DNA from: Bacillota bacterium
Lineage (GTDB): Bacteria > Bacillota > Clostridia > Oscillospirales > Ruminococcaceae
Assembly (NCBI GenBank): GCA_023415575.1
Contig: JAEZKF010000044.1
Coordinates: 1-64,000, forward strand
Length of the DNA stretch: 64,000 nt
Reading direction: 5' to 3'
In this document: one piece after another, positions 1 through 6,749 of the stretch
How positions within the stretch are numbered: the stretch's first letter is position 1
Layout: every line of letters begins with the position of its first letter
The notes under the pieces: generated by a model
The model's input: only the letters and a program-made list of their open reading frames with translations
Database searches by the model: none
Told to the model about the DNA's origin: nothing
Made by a program: the position numbers and the translations under genes

Positions 1-135
1 GCAGCCTTGCGGCTCAACTGGAGGACGAAGAACTTGCCCCTGCCGACCTAACAGCATTTTATCACGGGCATCTCAAAGCCTGTCGATACCTGAAATTGTT
101 TATTCAAAAATTAGTATACGAGGAGGAACAGCGTT
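1..135. other. Left edge; possible tail of an upstream gene
   Basis: No complete gene fits here. The frame beginning at base 3 stays open and reads like protein (LAAQLEDEELAPADL), but it does not stop until base 320, inside the next gene. Another frame stops at 49-51 after 16 codons. The block may be the end of a gene lying mostly outside the window, and which frame is used cannot be decided from here. The Shine-Dalgarno of the next gene (GAGGAGG, about 120-126) lies at its right end. Confidence 0.3.
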
Positions 136-1542
136 ATGGGCTTTTCTGCAGCCAACACCGAACTATGGAATCCTGTTTTGCAACTGGGTATCCTTGCAGC
201 CATTTTGGTTGTAGCGAATATGCTGCAACGGCGGGTGCCGTTTATCAAAAATATGCTTTTGCCTACGGCGGTCTTAGGGGGTCTGCTCGCCCTCGGGCTT
301 CGCGCAACGGGGCTTATTAAGATAGACACCGTGTTTATGGAAAACGTCACCTACCACACCATAGCGCTCGGGTTTATCGCCCTCGGCCTCCGCCTACCCG
401 AACCGGGGGAAGGCGCTGAGTACAAACGCGATGGATTAAAGAGCGGGCTTTTGATTGTAGCTACATACCTGCTGCAGGCTGTTGTGGGCCTTGTCATCAC
501 GGGTGCGCTCGCGTATACCGTTAGCCCGGGCCTGTTTAAGGCATCGGGTATACTGCTGCCGATGGCATACGGACAGGGGCCCGGACAGGCCAACAACATC
601 GGCACAACCTACGAAATCGGCTACGGCTTTGCAGGGGGCTCATCCTTTGGCCTTGCGCTTGCCACCATGGGTTTTTTGTGGGCCTGTATCGGCGGCGTTA
701 TCTACATGAACATCCTCATCCGTAAAGGCAAGCTCACCCTGCCGGGGAGTGACGGAAAGAAAGCTGAGATTACGGTTGGGCATTTTCAGGATGATGATGA
801 AATCCCGATGTCCGAATCGGTGGACAGGCTCACCATGCAGCTTGCCATGGTGCTGCTTGTGTATCTTGCCACCTACCTAATCTCCCTTGGAATTACATCA
901 GGGCTTTCCGCTATTCCCGCGCTAGCGGGCATTTCCACGACTTTGGGCTCCTTAATCTGGGGCTTTAATTTCATCATCGGCTCAATGCTAGCACTTGCCA
1001 TGCGCAGTCTGCTGGCATCGCTAAAAAAGTGGGGGATTATCAAGCGCAGGTACCCGAACAACTACCTGTTAAACCGCATCTCCGGCATGATCTTTGACAT
1101 CATGATTATTGCAGGCGTCAGCGCCATCAATACGGAAGACCTTTCCGGCCTGTGGCTTGCCTTTATCCTGATCAGCACAATCGGCGGCTTTGTCACCCTG
1201 TTCTATCTCAAATGGATATGCAAACGCCTTTACCCGGATTACTACTACGAGGGCTTCTTCTCGATGTACGGCATGCTGACCGGCACGGTGAGCACCGGCA
1301 TCCTGCTTCTGCGCGAGGTAGACCCGCAGTATTCCTCGCCCGCCACCCTCAATCTGGTGTCCGGTTCAAGCTTTGCCATCATATTCGGTGCCCCGATGCT
1401 GCTGTTTGTCGGACTTGCCCCTCAATCGGACGCGATGTTCTTTGTTACACTGGCTAGCTGTGTTGTCTACGGGCTGGGAATCCACTACTTCATGCTTCGC
1501 GGCACAGGCAAGAAAGGCAAAATAGCAAAGAAAAAGGCTTAA
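136..1542 (+). CDS. gltS: GltS-like sodium/glutamate symporter family protein
   Basis: A 468-residue integral membrane protein, probably a sodium-coupled carrier for glutamate or a related anion. It has about a dozen hydrophobic segments in two halves separated by a charged cytoplasmic stretch (about residues 190-230). Glycine-rich signatures typical of GltS proteins are visible, including GQGPGQANNIG in the first half and SMYGMLTGTVSTGILLLREVD in the second. It is somewhat longer than E. coli GltS (about 400 residues), and the substrate cannot be fixed from sequence. The start follows a strong GAGGAGG box. A lysine-rich tail ends the protein and a strong terminator follows, so it is probably transcribed alone. 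Confidence 0.8.
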   Translation: MGFSAANTELWNPVLQLGILAAILVVANMLQRRVPFIKNMLLPTAVLGGLLALGLRATGLIKIDTVFMENVTYHTIALGFIALGLRLPEPGEGAEYKRDGLKSGLLIVATYLLQAVVGLVITGALAYTVSPGLFKASGILLPMAYGQGPGQANNIGTTYEIGYGFAGGSSFGLALATMGFLWACIGGVIYMNILIRKGKLTLPGSDGKKAEITVGHFQDDDEIPMSESVDRLTMQLAMVLLVYLATYLISLGITSGLSAIPALAGISTTLGSLIWGFNFIIGSMLALAMRSLLASLKKWGIIKRRYPNNYLLNRISGMIFDIMIIAGVSAINTEDLSGLWLAFILISTIGGFVTLFYLKWICKRLYPDYYYEGFFSMYGMLTGTVSTGILLLREVDPQYSSPATLNLVSGSSFAIIFGAPMLLFVGLAPQSDAMFFVTLASCVVYGLGIHYFMLRGTGKKGKIAKKKA

Positions 1543-1551
1543 TACAAAAAG

Positions 1552-1602
1552 AAAAATCCCCGCGGCAAAGCTCCGTTTGGAGCCTGCTGCGGGGATTTTT
1601 TT
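1552..1602 (+). terminator. Rho-independent terminator after gltS
   Basis: Arms AAAAATCCCCGC and GCGGGGATTTTTT pair around a second small hairpin (GCTCC/GGAGC). The A-run and T-run on either side make it usable in both directions, so it also serves the convergent Rrf2 gene. Confidence 0.9.
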
Positions 1603-1616
1603 GTCATAGACAAACA

Positions 1617-2060
1617 CTAGATATAAAACATATAGCTGCCGTTCTTGCGGTTGTGCGCCTCCTGCGCCAAAGCATCCAGCGTTGTCGCGGCAAGGCTTTC
1701 ACGGGCGGCGCGGTCAAGCGGGGCAAACACCAGCGACTGCATGGCCTGCTCAATCTCCTGCGCGCTCTCGCTAACTGAATCCTCCGCATGCTCGAACAGC
1801 GACTGCTCAAGCGCCTCAAAGATCTCGAGCACGGTAACGGAGGATGGGGAAGCACTCAAGCGGTAGCCGCCCTGAGCCCCCTTGATTGCCGTTACAATTC
1901 CCGCCCGCTTAAGCAGGGAAAAGACCTGCTCTAAATAAATCTTTGAGATACCTAGCTTGTTTGCGATGCTGATGACGGTGATCGCCTCGCCTGTATCCGG
2001 CGACATGGCCATCAGGGTTAAGGCGGCGAGCCCATATCGTCCTCGTGTAGAGATTCTCAT
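1617..2060 (-). CDS. Rrf2 family transcriptional regulator without cysteines
   Basis: A 147-residue winged-helix regulator of the Rrf2 family. It begins with the typical MRISTRGRYGLAAL. The recognition region has KLGISKIYLEQVFSLLKRAG and the wing has KGAQGGYRL. IscR-type members carry three cysteines for an iron-sulfur cluster; this protein has no cysteine at all, so it should sense in another way, as B. subtilis CymR does through a cysteine-metabolism partner enzyme. It is the last gene of a minus-strand operon with a TtcA-type ATPase (4-base ATGA overlap) and a cysteine desulfurase. It probably controls sulfur or cysteine genes, perhaps its own operon, but that role is inferred from family and context. 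Confidence 0.88.
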   Translation of the reverse strand: MRISTRGRYGLAALTLMAMSPDTGEAITVISIANKLGISKIYLEQVFSLLKRAGIVTAIKGAQGGYRLSASPSSVTVLEIFEALEQSLFEHAEDSVSESAQEIEQAMQSLVFAPLDRAARESLAATTLDALAQEAHNRKNGSYMFYI

Positions 2061-2905
2061 TTCGCTTCTCCTTGCCGATTATTCTCATAGTGTTCCAAAA
2101 AGCTGTGCTTTTCACCGTTTTTTCGGTAGCCGATGATGGCGTCAAGGTTTACGTTATGCGCACTTGCAAAGATGTTCTTGTCCACATTCGGGTTTACGCG
2201 TTTGAGCTGCTTTATCAGCTCCTTTATCTCAAGCCTTTTTGAGCCCATACCGGCATCATCAAGCACACAATGCTCAGTCAGGCGGCAGGCACATCTTATA
2301 AAGGTAAGCTCATTGTAGCGCTTCCAGGCCAGGATGTCATCCTCCCGCACCATAAACATCGGGCGGATAAGCTGCATGCCGGGGAAGTTGGTGCTGTGCA
2401 ATTTCGGCATCATGGTTTTAATCTCCGAGCCGTACAGCATGCTCATGAGGGTTGTCTCTATTACATCGTCAAAGTGGTGGCCAAGCGCAATCTTGTTGCA
2501 GCCGAGCTCCTGTGCGCGGCTGTAGAGATAGCCTCTGCGCATGCGCGCGCACAAATAGCAGGGGGAACGGTCGGTGTCCGCCACGATATCATAGATGTTG
2601 GTGTCAAATATCTCAATCGGGATGCGGAGTGCCTCGGCGTTGTCTATGATAATCTGCCGGTTTTGCGGATTGTAGCCGGGGTCCATCACGATGTACCGCG
2701 CAGTAAACGGAAAGTCGCTGTGCTTTTGCAGCTGCTGAAAGCACTTTGCCATCAGCATGGAATCCTTGCCGCCCGAAATGCAAACCGCAATCGAATCACC
2801 GGGTTCAATCAGCTCATACTCCTTGATGCCTGCGATAAACTTTAGCCAAATCTCCTTGCGGTACTTTTTGATAATACTTTTTTCAACCTGTTCGTGCTTT
2901 AGCAT
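2057..2905 (-). CDS. ttcA: TtcA-type tRNA 2-thiocytidine ATPase (PP-loop)
   Basis: A 282-residue ATPase of the PP-loop superfamily, probably acting on tRNA thiolation. The SGGKDS loop at about residues 44-49 binds ATP. A CYLC pair (C116, C119) and a later CAC (C205, C207) fit the three cysteines that hold an iron-sulfur cluster in TtcA. It lies between a cysteine desulfurase, which can supply sulfur, and an Rrf2 regulator whose start overlaps its stop by 4 bases. The TtcA/TtuA superfamily contains enzymes modifying different bases, so thiocytidine at position 32 is the likely but unproven product. Confidence 0.82.
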   Translation of the reverse strand: MLKHEQVEKSIIKKYRKEIWLKFIAGIKEYELIEPGDSIAVCISGGKDSMLMAKCFQQLQKHSDFPFTARYIVMDPGYNPQNRQIIIDNAEALRIPIEIFDTNIYDIVADTDRSPCYLCARMRRGYLYSRAQELGCNKIALGHHFDDVIETTLMSMLYGSEIKTMMPKLHSTNFPGMQLIRPMFMVREDDILAWKRYNELTFIRCACRLTEHCVLDDAGMGSKRLEIKELIKQLKRVNPNVDKNIFASAHNVNLDAIIGYRKNGEKHSFLEHYENNRQGEAK

Positions 2906-2944
2906 AGTTTCTCCTGTCGGTTGTTTTACGGATGCCTAGGGCTT

Positions 2945-4060
2945 TTATAAGATACGCAGGCATTCTTCAAAGCAGCGTAAAAATTCTTCGATTTCCTCTT
3001 TGGTGGTCAGATGGCTTAGGCTGATGCGCAGGGTGCTCATTGCAGCCTTTCTGTCGTTTGTGAGGGTATATACAGGGCGTGAAAGGCTGTTGGGCGGGCA
3101 GCAGGCGGACTTGCTCGCAATGCAGATGCCGCGCTCGCCGAGGGCCTGCACCATCGCCTGCGGCTTTATGCTGGGAACGCTGATGTTGAGAATAAACGGC
3201 GAGGCGTTTACAGGGCTGTTGATTTTCACCCCATCCAGGCCCGAAAGCCGCTCTCTTAAGGCCGTGTTGAGGGTTTTTACATAGTTGTAATGCCCCTCAA
3301 GTGCATCTAGGGCATCCTCAAGGGCGGTTGCGCACGAGCAGGCAAGGGCAGCACTTGGGGTTCCGCTGCGGAAAGCCGAAGCAGACTGCCCCCCGAGAAT
3401 CTGACTTTCCAGCAGCACACCCTCTTTTACAACCAAAAGCCCGCTGCCAACAAGCCCGTAGAACTTGTGGGGCGCCGCCGTCAATAGGTCAATGCCGTCA
3501 AGGCTAAACGCAATCTTGCCCAGCGCCTGCGCTGCATCCACATGCAAATAGCAGTGGGGATACGACGCAAGAAGTCTTGTTATCGGGTCAATGTCCTGCA
3601 CAATGCCGATTTCGCTGTCAACAAGGCTGAGTGAAACAAGGATGGTTTCATCCCGCAACAGCGAAGCAAGATGGTCAATGTCCACTTGACCGTCCCGGGT
3701 AAGGCGAACATAATCCACCTCAAAGCCCTGCGTGCGCAGGTACTCCATCGGGCCGAGCGCCGAGGCGTGCTCAATCATCGTCGTGATGATATGCTTGCCG
3801 TACTTCTTGTACTGCCCCGCTATCCCCTTGATGGCGAGGTTGTTCGATTCGCTTGCACCCGAGGTGTGCACAATCTCACTCGGCAGCACATGCAGGCAGG
3901 CTGCAATGCGCGCCGTGGCGTCATCGATCACTGCCTTTTCTTTGATGCCCAATGGGTGGACGGAGTTTGGGTTTGCAGAATGCTGGCGGGCAGCTTCACA
4001 AAAGGCATCCAGCGCGCGGGCGCTAACGGGCGTATCCGCGGCATAATCGAGATATATCAT
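2945..4060 (-). CDS. Cysteine desulfurase (NifS/IscS family)
   Basis: A 371-residue PLP enzyme that takes sulfur from cysteine and carries it as a persulfide. It begins with the family-typical MIYLDYAADTP. The Schiff-base lysine lies in APHKFYG (about residue 199) and the sulfur-carrying cysteine in SKSACCPPNS (about residue 320). An upstream in-frame ATG at 4078 has no ribosome site, whereas AGGA precedes the ATG at 4060, so the shorter start was chosen. It leads the operon with the TtcA-type ATPase and Rrf2 regulator, which suggests sulfur supply for tRNA thiolation. There is no iscU-like scaffold next to it. Confidence 0.88.
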   Translation of the reverse strand: MIYLDYAADTPVSARALDAFCEAARQHSANPNSVHPLGIKEKAVIDDATARIAACLHVLPSEIVHTSGASESNNLAIKGIAGQYKKYGKHIITTMIEHASALGPMEYLRTQGFEVDYVRLTRDGQVDIDHLASLLRDETILVSLSLVDSEIGIVQDIDPITRLLASYPHCYLHVDAAQALGKIAFSLDGIDLLTAAPHKFYGLVGSGLLVVKEGVLLESQILGGQSASAFRSGTPSAALACSCATALEDALDALEGHYNYVKTLNTALRERLSGLDGVKINSPVNASPFILNISVPSIKPQAMVQALGERGICIASKSACCPPNSLSRPVYTLTNDRKAAMSTLRISLSHLTTKEEIEEFLRCFEECLRIL

Positions 4061-4071
4061 AACTTGCAGTC

Positions 4072-4100
4072 CTAACATTTAATGAAGATATTATTATAAT
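4072..4100 (+). promoter_or_regulatory. Candidate promoter of the small-protein pair
   Basis: CTAACA (4072-4077) is 17 bases from a perfect TATAAT (4095-4100). The predicted start, near 4107, would place the whole structured leader at 4123-4211 in the transcript. Confidence 0.45.
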
Positions 4101-4124
4101 AGTATGATTTTAACCGTTTTACAA
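4096..4124 (-). promoter_or_regulatory. Promoter of the cysteine desulfurase operon
   Basis: On the minus strand TTGTAA (4119-4124) is 17 bases from TATTAT (4096-4101). It overlaps a plus-strand promoter candidate at 4072-4100, so the two divergent units may compete. Confidence 0.6.
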
Positions 4125-4211
4125 CATCTTTATCACCTCTGCAGGCGATACCAGCGCCAAAAAGTGTGATAACCGCCGCATGTTTTGGAAATGATATAAC
4201 CGAGGTGATAA
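4123..4211 (+). promoter_or_regulatory. Structured leader that can cover the Shine-Dalgarno of the 47-residue gene
   Basis: Nested pairings are visible: AACAT 4123-4127 with ATGTT 4180-4184, TTATCAC 4130-4136 with GTGATAA 4166-4172, and GGCG 4144-4147 with CGCC 4155-4158. Bases 4130-4139 (TTATCACCTC) are also a perfect 10-base complement of 4202-4211 (GAGGTGATAA), which contains the ribosome site. The two pairings exclude each other, the layout expected of a translational switch. No known riboswitch class was recognised. Confidence 0.45.
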
Positions 4212-4214
4212 TCG

Positions 4215-4358
4215 ATGTCATACGTCGACCCAAAGATTAAACCCCAGTTTGAAACCTTATCCATCGAACTTAAAAACGCAATTTTGGAACGCGATGTCAA
4301 GCTGTACAGCCTGGCGGACCTCATTAAGGTTTTGCAGGACATTGTAGATGAAGGCTAA
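4215..4358 (+). CDS. Small protein of unknown function (47 residues)
   Basis: A 47-residue product beginning MSYVDPKIKPQFETL and ending KVLQDIVDEG. GAGGTG lies 7 bases before the ATG. It is rich in charged and aliphatic residues, with two likely amphipathic helices and no signal peptide, membrane segment or cysteine. It is followed after 33 bases by another small gene and then by a terminator, so the two seem to form one unit. No family was recognised. The strong ribosome site and the leader pairing upstream are the reasons for calling it real. Confidence 0.65.
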   Translation: MSYVDPKIKPQFETLSIELKNAILERDVKLYSLADLIKVLQDIVDEG

Positions 4359-4391
4359 CCCAGTATGGCTAGCAAAAAGGAGGCAGTGCCT

Positions 4392-4607
4392 ATGAGTGAC
4401 CCCAAAAAGAAGGGGTGGGAGTTCCCGCTGTATGATGAGGACAGTGTAAGTAACATACTAAGTGCCGACATCGTCGCATCCGCGACCGAGTGCACCGGTC
4501 TTATCCCGTCCGCCCCGCTCAACGAAGATGAGATGGACTCGTATGCAAATCTGTACAGCGTCCCCAAGGTAAAAAACGACGTAAACCACGGCCTGCAAAC
4601 GCCGTGA
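4392..4607 (+). CDS. Small acidic protein of unknown function (71 residues)
   Basis: A 71-residue protein starting MSDPKKKGWEFPLYDED. An upstream in-frame ATG at 4365 exists, but AAAGGAGG sits 8 bases before the ATG at 4392, which decides the start. The middle reads ATECTGLIPSAPLNEDE, with a single cysteine, and the composition suggests a largely extended, soluble protein. It has no transmembrane segment. It probably shares a transcript with the 47-residue gene and ends just before a terminator. No function can be assigned. Confidence 0.7.
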   Translation: MSDPKKKGWEFPLYDEDSVSNILSADIVASATECTGLIPSAPLNEDEMDSYANLYSVPKVKNDVNHGLQTP

Positions 4608-4621
4608 GCATCAAAAAAAGA

Positions 4622-4656
4622 AAAGCCGCCTTCTATCCAAAGAGGGCGGCCCTTTT
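4622..4656 (+). terminator. Terminator after the small-protein pair
   Basis: GCCGCC and GGCGGC pair around a 14-base loop, with A-run before and TTTTCTT after. Confidence 0.8.
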
Positions 4657-4661
4657 CTTGC

Positions 4662-4690
4662 TTGACACGCAAAGTGAAAATGCATACACT
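4662..4690 (+). promoter_or_regulatory. Promoter of the YggS-type gene
   Basis: TTGACA (4662-4667) is 17 bases from TACACT (4685-4690). Confidence 0.75.
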
Positions 4691-4767
4691 GGTGATGTAT
4701 TGTACCAGTGCTTTGCGCTGAAAACATAAAGCACCCAATTCGGACAGACAAAATGGGGGGAACAGCA

Positions 4768-5478
4768 ATGAGTCTTGAGCAAAACGTCTCGACCGTTTTA
4801 CAGAATATCGCAGATGCGGCCCAGCGTGCCGGCCGCCGCACAGAGGAAGTCACCCTGCTTGCGGCAACCAAAACCCGCGATGCCGCCACGGTGCGCGAGA
4901 TTATCGCCTGCGGCGTTACCACAGTGGGGGAGAACCGCGTTCAGGAGATGACACAAAAGCTCGCCCAAAATGCATACGAAGGGGCGCAGCTGCACTTTAT
5001 CGGCCGGCTGCAAACCAACAAGGTGCGTCAGGTAGCGGGAAAGGTAGCCCTCATCCATTCGGTGGATTCCTTGCGCCTTGCGAATGAAATTAACAAGGCT
5101 ATGGCAAGGCTGCGCGAGCAGGATGCGAGTGTTCCCGCGCAGGATGTGCTGGTTGAAGTCAACATCGGCGGGGAGCTTTCCAAGGGCGGCATCGAGCCGC
5201 AGGACCTGCCCGCGTTTTTAGAGCAGCTTGCGGGGCTTGACGGGCTGCGGGTGAGGGGCTTAATGTGCATCCCGCCGCCGGCCGAAACACCCGATGAAGC
5301 ACGCCGCTACTTTTCGAGTATGAAGGCCCTGTTTGACCGCAACACCCACCTGCTTGCGCAGGAAGTCCCACATATACTTTCCATGGGCATGTCGGATGAC
5401 TACGAGCAGGCGATTCTGGAAGGCTCTACACTTGTGAGAGTGGGAACCGCCCTCTTTGGCCCGCGGATATATACTTGA
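4768..5478 (+). CDS. yggS: YggS/PLPBP family pyridoxal-phosphate homeostasis protein
   Basis: A 236-residue single-domain PLP-binding protein resembling the barrel of alanine racemase. The PLP lysine is in LLAATKTRD (about K35). Other family marks are GENRVQEM, HFIGRLQTNKVR, SVDSLRLA and the phosphate-binding region LSMGMSDDYEQAI near the end. Members keep PLP and amino-acid pools balanced and have no clear enzymatic reaction. Upstream ATGs lack a ribosome site; a run of Gs 8-12 bases before 4768 supports this start. It is not next to sepF or other division genes here, as it is in many Gram-positives. It stands alone between a good promoter and a terminator. Confidence 0.92.
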   Translation: MSLEQNVSTVLQNIADAAQRAGRRTEEVTLLAATKTRDAATVREIIACGVTTVGENRVQEMTQKLAQNAYEGAQLHFIGRLQTNKVRQVAGKVALIHSVDSLRLANEINKAMARLREQDASVPAQDVLVEVNIGGELSKGGIEPQDLPAFLEQLAGLDGLRVRGLMCIPPPAETPDEARRYFSSMKALFDRNTHLLAQEVPHILSMGMSDDYEQAILEGSTLVRVGTALFGPRIYT

Positions 5479-5507
5479 TGAAGCCTTTCGGCACCATAAA
5501 ACTGATA

Positions 5508-5546
5508 AACGGAGCAGGCCTTTTTGTAGTGGCTTGCTCCGTTTTA
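5508..5546 (+). terminator. Terminator between yggS and the 40-residue gene
   Basis: AACGGAGCA pairs with TGCTCCGTT, followed on the plus strand by TTTATT. It lies between two genes that converge and may also stop the minus-strand transcript. Confidence 0.75.
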
Positions 5547-5553
5547 TTAACTC

Positions 5554-5676
5554 TTATTCTTCGTCATCTTCCAGCATGCAGCCCGAGGAGAACTCAGGCG
5601 AGCACCAACCTATCGGTTCGGTAGAGGGTTGCTGTAATCTGCTGTCAGATGGATTAGTGGTTTTGCTATTCAACAT
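5554..5676 (-). CDS. 40-residue two-cysteine peptide of unknown function
   Basis: The peptide begins MLNSKTTNPSDSRLQQ and ends EFSSGCMLEDDEE. An AGGAGG box lies 8 bases before the ATG, and a consensus promoter lies about 30 bases further up. It has a polar N-terminal half, one GWC and one GC with seven residues between the two cysteines, and an acidic tail. There is no signal peptide or membrane segment. The leader-plus-short-cysteine-region form recalls a precursor of a modified peptide, but no maturation enzyme or transporter is nearby. A small metal- or protein-binding peptide is equally possible. Confidence 0.7.
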   Translation of the reverse strand: MLNSKTTNPSDSRLQQPSTEPIGWCSPEFSSGCMLEDDEE

Positions 5677-5714
5677 ATGGTGCACCTCCTGATGTGTTAA
5701 TGGTGGTTTATAAT

Positions 5715-5743
5715 AGTATACTTTATTAGTATAGTTTTGTCAA
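5715..5743 (-). promoter_or_regulatory. Near-ideal sigma-A promoter of the 40-residue gene
   Basis: On the minus strand TTGACA (5738-5743) is exactly 17 bases from TATACT (5715-5720). The spacer and -10 also form the inverted repeat TATACT-AATAA-AGTATA, which could be an operator. Confidence 0.85.
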
Positions 5744-5774
5744 CCAGTTTTTTCAAAAGAGGTGTGTGGCGTCA

Positions 5775-6698
5775 TTACCGCACCAAATAGGCCTGTTCGG
5801 TTGCGGTGATTAGGCGGGTTAACATGTCGTTTACCGGTGTCGGCACGCCGTACCGCTTGCCGAGCTCGCACACCGTGCCGCCGAAGGACTCCACCTCGGT
5901 TTTGCGCAAGGACTCAACATCCTGCAGCATGGAGGTCTTGCCGTTAGGCGAGAAGGTTTGCATGAGGGAGACAAACTCGCGTGCGTCCGCCTCGGTCAGG
6001 TTGACATCTGCTGCTTTTGCGAGCGATACCACCTCCATCATCGCGTCAAAGAAAAGATCCCTTGCAGCAGGGGAGGATGAAAACGCGCTGTAGGTTCCGC
6101 GAATCAAGGCGGAGACCTGATTGCACCCGACGTTTAGCATCCACTTGCGCCAAATGGTGCGTATCATGTCGGGGCAGACCTCAACGCCGATGCCGGCGCG
6201 GCTTAGTGCCTCGCTCACGGCCATAACAGGTGGGGAAGGCGGGTCGTTTAGCGCATCCCCAAGCTGAATGATACCGTCGTTGGTGTTCACAACACCTTCT
6301 GCCGTGCGCACCGCATCGATATAGATGGCAAGCCCGTATAATATGTGGTTGGCGGGGAAATGCTCCAGCAGCCTGTCACGCGCTGTAATGCCATTGAGCA
6401 GCGGCAGGATGATAGCAGACTCGCCCACAAAGGGTGCAATGTCCCTAATAGCATCATTAAGGTGATAGTTTTTGACACAGACTAGGATTAAATCGGCGGC
6501 AAAGCCGTCCTCTTTTCCTGTTACAACGCGGGGGAAGAAGGTGTCGCCGTTTATGGTAATGCCGTTATTCTGCAGGCGGTTCGCACGGTCGCCCGAGGCG
6601 ATAACTGCAAACGAGCTGCCGTAGTGCTTGTGCAGATGACTTGCATAAACCGCGCCAATCGCACCGGCGCCGATAAGTGCAATGCTTTGAATATTCAT
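5775..6698 (-). CDS. panE: 2-dehydropantoate 2-reductase (ketopantoate reductase)
   Basis: A 307-residue NADPH-dependent reductase making pantoate for coenzyme A. The N-terminal dinucleotide fold has IALIGAGAIGAVYASHL, followed by the segment ADLILVCVKNYHL with the usual catalytic-region lysine. The C-terminal helical domain contains RKWMLNVGCNQVSAL, where the asparagine and nearby serine fit the substrate site of the family. No other pantothenate gene is adjacent. Some ApbA/PanE relatives reduce other 2-keto acids, so the substrate is likely but not certain. Confidence 0.87.
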   Translation of the reverse strand: MNIQSIALIGAGAIGAVYASHLHKHYGSSFAVIASGDRANRLQNNGITINGDTFFPRVVTGKEDGFAADLILVCVKNYHLNDAIRDIAPFVGESAIILPLLNGITARDRLLEHFPANHILYGLAIYIDAVRTAEGVVNTNDGIIQLGDALNDPPSPPVMAVSEALSRAGIGVEVCPDMIRTIWRKWMLNVGCNQVSALIRGTYSAFSSSPAARDLFFDAMMEVVSLAKAADVNLTEADAREFVSLMQTFSPNGKTSMLQDVESLRKTEVESFGGTVCELGKRYGVPTPVNDMLTRLITATEQAYLVR

Positions 6699-6749
6699 GT
6701 GGTTCTCCTGATATGTTGATATGTAGTTTACATAAAACGAGAATAGGGG

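Noticed and set aside
96..320. Plus-strand frame of 74 codons at the left edge
   Set aside because: Most of it overlaps the well supported gltS gene in another frame. Only the part before base 135 might belong to an upstream gene.
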